Shown here one piece after another: positions 1 through 6,096 of a stretch of DNA of 11,150 nt. The position numbers and the translations under genes are program-made. Position 1 is the first letter of the stretch. Every line of letters begins with the position of its first letter. The DNA is from Porticoccus sp. (GTDB taxonomy: Bacteria; Pseudomonadota; Gammaproteobacteria; Pseudomonadales; Porticoccaceae): assembly GCA_011049795.1 (NCBI GenBank), contig DRHD01000101.1, positions 1 to 11,150 on the forward strand, read 5' to 3'. The notes below the pieces were generated by a model that ran no database searches, was not told the origin of the DNA, and saw nothing but the letters and a program-made list of their open reading frames with translations.

Positions 1-1
1 A

Positions 2-250
2 CCAACCACTGTCACTCACCATCATGAATCACTGCGCCAGTGTGTGGAAAATGCTCTTCATCAATATTTTTTACACCTGGATGGACAACCGACCAACGAC
101 CTTTACCAGCTGGTACTCAGCGAGGTGGAAGCACCCCTATTGGAAGCTGTGCTGACCTACACACGCAACAACCAGAGTAAAACTGCGCAAATGCTGGGCC
201 TCAATAGAGGCACATTGCGAAAGAAGCTAAAACAATACGACTTACTTTAA
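2..250 (+). CDS. fis: DNA-binding protein Fis, C-terminal part (5' end outside window)
   Basis: Fis is a small dimeric nucleoid protein that bends DNA and modulates rRNA, recombination and growth-phase promoters. The reading frame is open to the left edge of the window: codons from position 2 read [20 protein letters not shown] before the well-conserved core, so the true start lies upstream and the GTG at 44 is an internal codon. The C-terminal block [14 protein letters not shown], then [20 protein letters not shown] ending in KQYDLL, is the Fis dimerisation helix plus helix-turn-helix and is nearly diagnostic. About 82 residues are visible, against roughly 100 for a full Fis. It is followed 65 bp later by purH on the same strand, the fis-purH-purD order seen in Pseudomonas-like gammaproteobacteria. 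Confidence 0.96.
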   Translation, partial: PTTVTHHHESLRQCVENALHQYFLHLDGQPTNDLYQLVLSEVEAPLLEAVLTYTRNNQSKTAQMLGLNRGTLRKKLKQYDLL

Positions 251-255
251 AACAC

Positions 256-310
256 TGAGTTTTAAAACTACAAGCTTCAAACTGACGAGCTTTAAAAACT
301 ACTGACGAGG
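256..310 (+). repeat. Imperfect tandem repeat in the fis-purH spacer, last copy carrying the purH Shine-Dalgarno
   Basis: ACTGACGAG occurs exactly twice, at 281-289 and 301-309, 20 bp apart. A more diverged relative (ACTGA followed by GTTTTAAAACT) precedes them. AGTTTTAAAACT at 258-269 is a perfect 12-bp palindrome. The final copy runs into GAGG (307-310), the ribosome binding site of purH, so the unit has duplicated the sequence next to the translation start. No PurR-like operator was recognised. Confidence 0.55.
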
Positions 311-315
311 ACATC

Positions 316-1893
316 ATGAGTGATCTGCGTAAAGTTTCCCGCGCCCTGATCAGCGTATCTGACAAAACCGGTATTGTTGAATTTGCCAGAGAGCTCAGCG
401 CCCAGGGCGTAGAACTTCTCTCGACCGGCGGCACCCACCGCCTGCTTAACGATAACGGTATTGCCGTGCGGGAAGTCTCCGATTACACAGGCTTTCCTGA
501 GATGATGGATGGTCGAGTAAAAACACTACACCCCAAAGTACACGGAGGCATATTGGGCCGCCGCGGCATCGATGACGAAGTCATGGCTGAGCACGGCATC
601 CTTGGTATTGATATGGTTGTCGTCAACCTCTACCCCTTCGCAGCCACTGTTGCCGACCCAAATTGTGATCTGCCTACCGCCATCGAAAATATCGATATTG
701 GTGGCCCCACCATGGTTCGCTCTGCGGCAAAAAACCACAAAGACGTCGCCATCGTGGTTAATGCCAGTGACTACAGCGCGGTACTGGATGAAATGAAGGG
801 GCAAGATGGACAGCTGGGTTATGAAACCCGCTACAACCTGATGGTTAAAGCCTTTGAACATACTGCAGGCTATGACGGCATGATCGCCAACCACTTTGGT
901 GCCCGCAACACAGCCAACGAAACACGTAATTTCCCCAACACCTTCAACGCCCAGTATTTCAAAACACAGGAAATGCGCTACGGTGAAAATCCCCACCAAA
1001 ATGCTGCTTTCTATATAGAGGAAAATCCAGTTGGTGCCAGTATCGCCACGGCCAAACAGTTACAAGGCAAAGAACTGTCTTACAACAATATCGCCGACAC
1101 CGATTCTGCACTGGAGTGCGTCAAACAGTTTGACCAGCCTACCTGCGTTATTGTGAAACACGCCAACCCCTGTGGCGTGGCTGTGGCCACGGATATTAAA
1201 ACCGCCTACGATTTAGCCTTTGCCACTGATCCAGAATCAGCCTTTGGTGGCATTATTGCCTTTAACCGCGAGCTCGATGCCGACACCGCCGCCGCTATCT
1301 GCGAACGTCAATTTGTCGAAGTGATTATCGCACCCAGTATTTCTGAAGCCGCTCGCGAAGCGGTCAGTGCCAAGAAAAATGTTCGCCTACTGGAATGTGG
1401 CAAGTGGGATGAATCAACACAAGCACAAGGTTTTGACTACAAGCGCGTCAACGGCGGCCTGCTAATTCAAGACCGCGACAAAGGTATGGTAACTGCCAAT
1501 GACCTGAAAGTAGTTACCAAGCGCAAACCTACCGAGGCTGAATTCGACGACATGCTGTTTGCCTGGAAGGTCGCCAAGATGGTCAAATCCAATGCCATTG
1601 TTTACGCCAAAAACAACCAAACCATCGGTGTGGGTGCTGGCCAAATGAGCCGGATAAACTCCGCCCGAATCGCTACCATTAAAGCTGAACATGCCGACCT
1701 TGAAGTTAAAGGTGCCGTCATGTCATCCGATGCCTTCTTCCCCTTCCGGGACGGTATCGACAACGCTGCCAGTGTCGGTATCAGCTGTGTCATACAGCCC
1801 GGCGGATCGATTCGCGATGACGAAGTCATTGCCGCGGCCGACGAGCACGGCATGACCATGGTATTTACCGGCATGAGGCACTTCCGGCACTAA
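316..1893 (+). CDS. purH: Bifunctional AICAR transformylase / IMP cyclohydrolase
   Basis: PurH catalyses the last two steps of de novo IMP synthesis: formyl transfer from 10-formyltetrahydrofolate to AICAR, then ring closure of FAICAR. The N-terminal MGS-like cyclohydrolase domain spans about residues 1-200, with [30 protein letters not shown] and [14 protein letters not shown]. The C-terminal transformylase domain contains [15 protein letters not shown], then the catalytic Lys-His pair K281-H282 in VKHANPCG, and ends with a conserved GMRHFRH tail. The length of 525 residues matches the family (about 525-530). The ATG at 316 is preceded by GAGG at 307-310, a normal spacing. It probably forms a transcription unit with fis upstream, with purD following after a hairpin. 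Confidence 0.98.
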   Translation: MSDLRKVSRALISVSDKTGIVEFARELSAQGVELLSTGGTHRLLNDNGIAVREVSDYTGFPEMMDGRVKTLHPKVHGGILGRRGIDDEVMAEHGILGIDMVVVNLYPFAATVADPNCDLPTAIENIDIGGPTMVRSAAKNHKDVAIVVNASDYSAVLDEMKGQDGQLGYETRYNLMVKAFEHTAGYDGMIANHFGARNTANETRNFPNTFNAQYFKTQEMRYGENPHQNAAFYIEENPVGASIATAKQLQGKELSYNNIADTDSALECVKQFDQPTCVIVKHANPCGVAVATDIKTAYDLAFATDPESAFGGIIAFNRELDADTAAAICERQFVEVIIAPSISEAAREAVSAKKNVRLLECGKWDESTQAQGFDYKRVNGGLLIQDRDKGMVTANDLKVVTKRKPTEAEFDDMLFAWKVAKMVKSNAIVYAKNNQTIGVGAGQMSRINSARIATIKAEHADLEVKGAVMSSDAFFPFRDGIDNAASVGISCVIQPGGSIRDDEVIAAADEHGMTMVFTGMRHFRH

Positions 1894-1904
1894 GCTCAGA
1901 ATAT

Positions 1905-1937
1905 AAAGGGCCGCATTATGCAGCCCTTTGTTCTTTT
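1905..1937 (+). terminator. Long hairpin with T-rich tail between purH and purD
   Basis: AAAGGGC (1905-1911) pairs with GCCCTTT (1923-1929). Inside it GCA (1913-1915) pairs with TGC (1919-1921), separated from the outer stem by a C/A mismatch and closing a TTA loop. The tail GTTCTTTT follows. This has the shape of an intrinsic terminator, but purD starts 89 bp downstream on the same strand, so it may act as a partial terminator, an attenuator or an mRNA-stabilising 3' end for purH. Confidence 0.7.
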
Positions 1938-2025
1938 GCGGCGATTGCACCATCCCACTCACTATTCCAGGGTAATCGCCGTTTTCATTTTCAGGCAAAA
2001 CCAGTAAGTCAGGGAAAACTCATCC

Positions 2026-3315
2026 ATGAATATTCTAGTCATTGGCTCAGGCGGACGTGAACACGCACTGGCATGGAAAGCAGCCCAAGGCGAAAACGTT
2101 GAAACTGTTTTTGTCGCGCCCGGCAATGCTGGGACGGCACTGGAGCCTGGGGTAGAAAATGTCTCCATAGATGCTGGCGACTTTGAAGCCTTGGCCAATT
2201 TTGCCAAACAGACTAATGTCGAGCTGACTATTGTCGGGCCTGAACAACCGCTGGTAGATGGCATTGTCGATTTCTTTGCCGCTCGCGGATTAAAGGCCTT
2301 TGGCCCCAGCAAAGGGGCCGCGCAACTGGAAGGCTCCAAGGCATTTACCAAAGACTTTCTTGCTCGCAACAATATCCCCTCTGGCGAGTATCAAAATTTT
2401 ACTGAAATCGAACCTGCACTCGCCTATCTTCAAGAAAAGGGCGCGCCCATTGTCGTGAAAGCCGACGGCCTTGCCGCGGGCAAGGGCGTTATCGTCGCTA
2501 TGACCTTGGAAGAAGCGCAATCAGCCGTCAAAGATATGCTGGCGGGTAATGCCTTTGGTGAAGCTGGGCACCGAGTGGTCATCGAAGAATTTTTAGCCGG
2601 TGAAGAAGCCAGCTTTATTGTCATGGTGGATGGGGAAAATATTTTGCCCATGGCCACCTCTCAGGATCACAAGGCCAGAGACAATGGCGACAAAGGACCA
2701 AACACTGGCGGCATGGGTGCCTACTCACCCGCACCTGTAGTCACACCCGAGGTTCACAACCGCGTGATGGATGAAATTATTCGTCCCACCGTAGAAGGCA
2801 TGGCGAAAGAAGGTAACCCCTATACGGGTTTTCTCTATGCCGGGCTGATGATCACACCTGAGGGTAGCCCCCAGGTCATTGAATACAACTGTCGTTTTGG
2901 GGATCCGGAAACCCAACCGATCCTGATGCGCCTGAAATCCGACTTAGTTGCACTCTGTAACGCAGCAATGGATAAAAAACTGGATCAATGCACCGTGGAG
3001 TGGGATTCAAGAGCGGCACTAGGCGTGGTTCTCGCCGCAGGAGGCTACCCGGCCAGCTACAACAAAGGTGACGTAATTTCCGGATTACCAGCTGCTGATA
3101 CCGACAGCAGCAATGAAAAAGTCTTTCATGCCGGCACCAAAGACATCAACGGACAAGTGACAACTAATGGAGGAAGGATCTTGTGTGCAGTAGGTCTTGG
3201 AAATACCGTTACTGAAGCCCAACAACAAGCCTATGAACTAACCAAGAAAATCTCTTGGGATAACGTTTATTACCGTACAGATATTGGGTATCGGGCTGCT
3301 GCGAGAGAGAAATAG
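2026..3315 (+). CDS. purD: Phosphoribosylamine-glycine ligase (GAR synthetase)
   Basis: PurD joins glycine to 5-phosphoribosylamine using ATP, the second step of purine synthesis, in the cytoplasm. The protein has 429 residues, the normal length, and an ATP-grasp architecture. The N-terminal loop reads MNILVIGSGGREHALAWKA. The ATP-binding segment VVKADGLAAGKGV is at about 143-155. TGGMGAYSP is at 227-235 and the metal/ATP-binding EYNCRFGDPETQ at 286-297. The ATG at 2026 follows AGGGA with suitable spacing. It shares strand and pathway with purH, but the hairpin in between suggests the two may be differentially expressed. The stop codon is followed by a cluster of inverted repeats and then the minus-strand accessory insert. 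Confidence 0.98.
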   Translation: MNILVIGSGGREHALAWKAAQGENVETVFVAPGNAGTALEPGVENVSIDAGDFEALANFAKQTNVELTIVGPEQPLVDGIVDFFAARGLKAFGPSKGAAQLEGSKAFTKDFLARNNIPSGEYQNFTEIEPALAYLQEKGAPIVVKADGLAAGKGVIVAMTLEEAQSAVKDMLAGNAFGEAGHRVVIEEFLAGEEASFIVMVDGENILPMATSQDHKARDNGDKGPNTGGMGAYSPAPVVTPEVHNRVMDEIIRPTVEGMAKEGNPYTGFLYAGLMITPEGSPQVIEYNCRFGDPETQPILMRLKSDLVALCNAAMDKKLDQCTVEWDSRAALGVVLAAGGYPASYNKGDVISGLPAADTDSSNEKVFHAGTKDINGQVTTNGGRILCAVGLGNTVTEAQQQAYELTKKISWDNVYYRTDIGYRAAAREK

Positions 3316-3321
3316 CGCCTA

Positions 3322-3349
3322 GTTAGGTAAAGATTTTATATTACCTAAC
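3322..3349. repeat. Inverted repeat (9-bp stem) just after purD
   Basis: GTTAGGTAA (3322-3330) and TTACCTAAC (3341-3349) are perfect inverted complements with a 10-base AT-rich loop. No T-tract follows directly on either strand, so it is not a textbook intrinsic terminator. It could still form the 3' end of the purD mRNA. The right arm is shared with the attC-like structure at 3343-3381, so the two folds are alternatives. Confidence 0.6.
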
Positions 3350-3381
3350 AGTCCGCTTTTGGCTGAAAGCGAACGTTAGCC
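3343..3381 (-). other. Short attC-like imperfect palindrome at the 3' end of the accessory operon
   Basis: ACCTAAC (3343-3349) and GTTAGCC (3375-3381) are outer boxes whose CTAAC/GTTAG cores are complementary. Inside them CGCTTT (3354-3359) pairs with AAAGCG (3366-3371) around a 6-base loop. Read on the minus strand, the direction of the two accessory genes, this gives GGCTAAC ... GTTAGGT, the outer-box order of an integron cassette recombination site; GTTAGGT fits the GTTRRRY consensus exactly and GGCTAAC misses RYYYAAC at one position. At about 40 bp it is shorter than the roughly 57-bp minimum I know for functional attC sites, and no integrase is visible, so it may be a remnant or an unrelated intergenic palindrome. 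Confidence 0.3.
3346..3374 (+). repeat. Left copy of diverged direct repeat flanking the accessory insert
   Basis: TAACAGTCCGCTT (3346-3358) matches TAACTGTCCGGTT (6066-6078) at 11 of 13 positions. The similarity continues with small gaps: GGCTGAAAGCGAAC here against GAGCTAAGCTAAC there. The two copies bracket the two minus-strand accessory genes. This copy is embedded in the attC-like palindrome. Confidence 0.45.
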
Positions 3382-3386
3382 TTTTT
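3361..3386 (+). terminator. Possible intrinsic terminator for purD
   Basis: GGCT (3361-3364) pairs with AGCC (3378-3381), extended by AA/TT across a bulged G, and is followed directly by TTTTT (3382-3386). The stem is short, and the fold competes with the attC-like hairpin that uses the same bases. It is the only stem next to a T-tract between purD and the convergent ASCH gene. Confidence 0.35.
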
Positions 3387-3401
3387 ACTCTGCCAAACTT
3401 T

Positions 3402-3815
3402 TTAAATACGAGAACCTTCCATTTTAGCCTTTTCGAATAATGCAGTAGATAAATATCTATAACTCTGAGGAGCTTGAAGCTCAGTACAAATATCGGACAA
3501 GGACAGGTGATTATCAAAGCAAACCACCTCGTCAATACCAATTACATACGCTCGTTCACTTCCTTTGTAGTAATCATTAAAAGAATCTTGATCTATTGAA
3601 CCGACACTCCCGTAATTATCCCAAGCCATTTGAGGCGTAGTGTCATCAATCATTTCAACGTCAAAGTAACCCACAATCTTTTTAACTGGGTAACATGCGT
3701 AAATCACAATATACCGAACATCTCGCTTAAATTTCGTCCGACGAAACTCAACTTTTTTATTCCCTGAAAGAATTTCATCCACGTACTTCGGTCTAATTGG
3801 CAAGAGTGCAATCAT
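3402..3815 (-). CDS. Small ASCH-domain protein, predicted RNA-binding (second gene of accessory pair)
   Basis: This 137-residue protein has the look of an ASCH domain, a PUA-like fold linked to RNA binding and nucleoside metabolism. The start LLPIRPKYVDEILSG (about 4-18) followed by NKKVEFRRTKF (19-29) fits the ASCH signature in which G-x-K-x-x-E-x-R lies at the nucleotide-binding cleft. VRYIVIYACYPVKKIVGYFD follows as core strands, and ERAYVIGIDEVVCF as a C-terminal strand. Compared from memory with E. coli YqfB (an N4-acetylcytidine amidohydrolase), the lysine is kept (K20) but the catalytic threonine position is glutamate (E23), so the same reaction cannot be assumed. The ATG at 3815 has TGGAGG at 3825-3830. 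It lies 37 bp behind the GNAT-PIN gene on the same strand, so the two are probably co-transcribed. The surrounding DNA is AT-rich relative to purD. Confidence 0.75.
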   Translation of the reverse strand: MIALLPIRPKYVDEILSGNKKVEFRRTKFKRDVRYIVIYACYPVKKIVGYFDVEMIDDTTPQMAWDNYGSVGSIDQDSFNDYYKGSERAYVIGIDEVVCFDNHLSLSDICTELQAPQSYRYLSTALFEKAKMEGSRI

Positions 3816-3852
3816 ATATTATGGCCTCCAAATAAATATTCATGTTTATCCA

Positions 3853-5916
3853 TCATGTTCTCTTATATATAGACTCAAATAAGGCTGGGGTTATTTTAAG
3901 TGGGCCTGGGAGATTGTTTTCAGCAACACCATGTTCCCGTTGCAATTTTTTAAATTCAGCTAACGACATCGGATTGGACAACAACTCAGTTCTAGAAAAC
4001 AATAATGCCTGAATTTTTCGATTCATGTCACCGCCTGCCGCATTTAAAACATCCTTCCATGAATAAATTCCTAGCCGTCGATACTTCTTAAACAGCTCTT
4101 TCGGGCACCCAAATGTAACTTCATCTAAATATGAGATTGCACGTATTTTTCCGTATGAACTTGATTTAGTGCTACTACCTTTAGATACATACCAAACTAT
4201 CCTTCCTGGAGCTTGTATAATCTGCTTTGTTGCAGTGTAGTATGCGTTTTCATAACTAAACGCGAGTTCAGGTTTAGAGCCAAATAAATCCTCCAGTGCC
4301 AACCGGTGATCGAATAATTCCATAGCCCAATGTGGCTTTATAGGGATAACGTATATTGGCACGTCAGCATCCAATGCTTTCGCTGGACTTAGTGCCTTTT
4401 CAAGCCATAATGGAGAAGCTGTAGAACAAGGAATCAACTCTTTAACTAACACCTCCCCACTGCCCTTAATATGTACCTTTTTATCCATAATGTTTTTTAA
4501 TTTCTGCAAACTTCTCGCCGTATAATCACAAAGCTTAACGTACTGATTATTGATGAGATAAAACCCAAAAGTAGATAATAATTGATGGCTTATTTCGGCG
4601 TAGCTATCCACAATCCTGACTTGCTCTACCATTAACACTATCGCCTTCTTGATAATTGAGTCTAGAACTTGCGCTGCTAAAGTAAATGACAGAGAGCCAG
4701 CATTAATACGAAGAATTCTAACAACACATTCTTTATCAGCGATACTGGACATCGAAAACATCCCCAATAACTGGCTACTACCATCGCGTATTAGATAAAC
4801 TTCTGTATTATGCACATCTGATACAGCGGCTCTTAACAGCCTTGTAAATGTAGATTTTCGTTCTTGATTGTGTCTAAACTGAGTCTGAGCCAAATTAAGA
4901 TCCAAAGAAGCAATCTTATTCATCGATACTCTAGTTCCAGCAAACCGAGCAGGACGATACATGCTTTCACGCAAAGTTTCGTCAACATGTAAGACGAATT
5001 CTTCAGGCTTAAACATATGCATTCCGCATTTTTCTCTAACAAGGTCTGCAAAACTTAATAAATCGACATCACTGGTAATAAATACTTCAATATTTGCGCT
5101 ATACGTATATGCAAGCTGGCGCCTATCAGATTTATCTTGAGGTGTTATTGCTAATGGCAGTATGGCTTCTAATTCTTTAAGTTTCTCATCAAAAATCTCA
5201 TCGTTCGCTTCGACCATTGGAAATCGACCAGCAAATGTTCTTGATTCTTCTCGAACTAGAGCCTCTTCATGCCTCAGCAGTTCAACATATGTTTCTTTTG
5301 TTATAGATAGCTCTATTTCATTTACCAGCCAATCACCTGTAAGAGCTGCAGTAGAAATATCATTTTCTTTTAAATTTATCAGCGTATTTACGTCAATTAC
5401 GCCATTAATTTTCTCAGGGTTCCCTTCATATGATTCGAATAAGCTTGGAGCAGAACTGTTTGCCCACCACCAAGTGACAACTTGGTAATCACCTTTTCCT
5501 CTTCCATTCTTTTCTCTAACTGGGTAAAAACCATTATTAGCCCAAACCTTCTTAGCCGCCCCATAATCATGACGGCAGTTAAGGGAAATACCAGAATATT
5601 GCTGCTCTATACATTTTGCCTTCAGCTGATCTAATAGCCTCTGAGTAAGCAAGCCTCCTCGGAATTCCTCATCCAAACATAGGTGCGTAATACTAAGTCG
5701 ACGGAATGAGGGCACAGGCCTGAAAAGAAGGTACCCTGCAAATGATCTGTTTACTATCAGAACGAGTATTTCTCCGCGCTTTGCATGTTGCTCCATCGCG
5801 GAATAAGGTAGCATCCCTAAATATTTCTTATTCCGGTCAGACAGCGCTTTAATTTCTGGCATAAACTGCTGAACTTCACCAATGTTGAAAACACAAACCT
5901 CATCCCTATTTAACAC
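3853..5916 (-). CDS. GNAT-PIN-(GNAT-like)-PUA/ASCH-like multidomain protein
   Basis: This is a 687-residue multidomain protein of unknown function. Residues about 10-150 resemble a GNAT acetyltransferase: GYLLFRPVP, then LCLDEEFRGGLLTQRLLDQL (acetyl-CoA loop region) and VWANNGF. Residues about 172-308 form a PIN nuclease domain: VIDVNTLINL with D175, YVELLRH with E212, D264 in DKSDRRQ, and FITSDVDLL with D283; the spacing 37/52/19 is that of the PIN acidic quartet. Residues about 335-470 look like a second, degenerate GNAT fold (LLGMFSMS, then STFGFYL). Residues about 518-687 begin IYVIPIKPHWAMELF and look like a PUA/ASCH fold. The start is GTG at 5916, with GAGGGA at 5924-5929 and an in-frame TGA directly upstream. 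Base composition differs from the flanks: 23 of 60 G+C at 4561-4620 against 34 of 60 at 2041-2100. Whether it is a toxin, defence factor or RNA-modifying enzyme cannot be decided from sequence. Confidence 0.8.
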   Translation of the reverse strand: MLNRDEVCVFNIGEVQQFMPEIKALSDRNKKYLGMLPYSAMEQHAKRGEILVLIVNRSFAGYLLFRPVPSFRRLSITHLCLDEEFRGGLLTQRLLDQLKAKCIEQQYSGISLNCRHDYGAAKKVWANNGFYPVREKNGRGKGDYQVVTWWWANSSAPSLFESYEGNPEKINGVIDVNTLINLKENDISTAALTGDWLVNEIELSITKETYVELLRHEEALVREESRTFAGRFPMVEANDEIFDEKLKELEAILPLAITPQDKSDRRQLAYTYSANIEVFITSDVDLLSFADLVREKCGMHMFKPEEFVLHVDETLRESMYRPARFAGTRVSMNKIASLDLNLAQTQFRHNQERKSTFTRLLRAAVSDVHNTEVYLIRDGSSQLLGMFSMSSIADKECVVRILRINAGSLSFTLAAQVLDSIIKKAIVLMVEQVRIVDSYAEISHQLLSTFGFYLINNQYVKLCDYTARSLQKLKNIMDKKVHIKGSGEVLVKELIPCSTASPLWLEKALSPAKALDADVPIYVIPIKPHWAMELFDHRLALEDLFGSKPELAFSYENAYYTATKQIIQAPGRIVWYVSKGSSTKSSSYGKIRAISYLDEVTFGCPKELFKKYRRLGIYSWKDVLNAAGGDMNRKIQALLFSRTELLSNPMSLAEFKKLQREHGVAENNLPGPLKITPALFESIYKRT

Positions 5917-6065
5917 TCAATCATCCCTCAAATTTCAATCAGAGCACTCACTAGTTCCGGTATTATCAAATCTTTTACTATAAAAATCCCTTACAACTGT
6001 TATGAATATTTAGGGTCAGAGTAACAACCCAACAGACTGCTAGAACACATAGCAACTAAATGCCA
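5917..6065 (-). promoter_or_regulatory. Leader region of the accessory operon; promoter not clearly resolved
   Basis: This AT-rich, gene-free stretch precedes the GTG start of the GNAT-PIN gene. GAGGGA at 5924-5929 is its ribosome binding site. On the minus strand TATAGT and GATAAT are possible -10 boxes, but neither has a convincing -35 at 16-18 bp. AGGGTCAGAGTAAC at 6012-6024 resembles, from memory, sequences often seen at the ends of REP-associated transposase elements. No terminator for the upstream ATPase gene is evident here, so read-through into the accessory genes is possible. Confidence 0.35.
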
Positions 6066-6091
6066 TAACTGTCCGGTTGAGCTAAGCTAAC
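6066..6091 (+). repeat. Right copy of diverged direct repeat flanking the accessory insert
   Basis: This is the partner of 3346-3374. It ends 5 bp before the stop codon of the AAA+ ATPase gene, so the insert sits exactly in the gap behind that gene. Read on the minus strand it begins GTTAGCT, similar to the outer box seen at the other end. Unlike the left copy it does not fold into a good hairpin. Confidence 0.4.
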
Positions 6092-6096
6092 ACACC

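Noticed and set aside
44..250. GTG at 44 as the start of a 68-residue Fis
   Set aside because: Codons upstream remain open to the window edge and continue Fis-like sequence, so the gene is truncated by the window, not by nature.
526..999. A 157-codon open frame on the minus strand inside purH
   Set aside because: It is a shadow of the strongly supported purH frame, has no ribosome binding site pattern I trust and no recognisable domain.
5162..5488. A 108-codon plus-strand frame inside the GNAT-PIN gene
   Set aside because: The protein is serine-rich low-complexity sequence typical of an antisense shadow, and the opposite frame has clear PIN motifs.
3316..6096. Full integron or phage island
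   Set aside because: No integrase, transposase, tRNA target or further cassettes are visible; only edge repeats and base composition hint at transfer.
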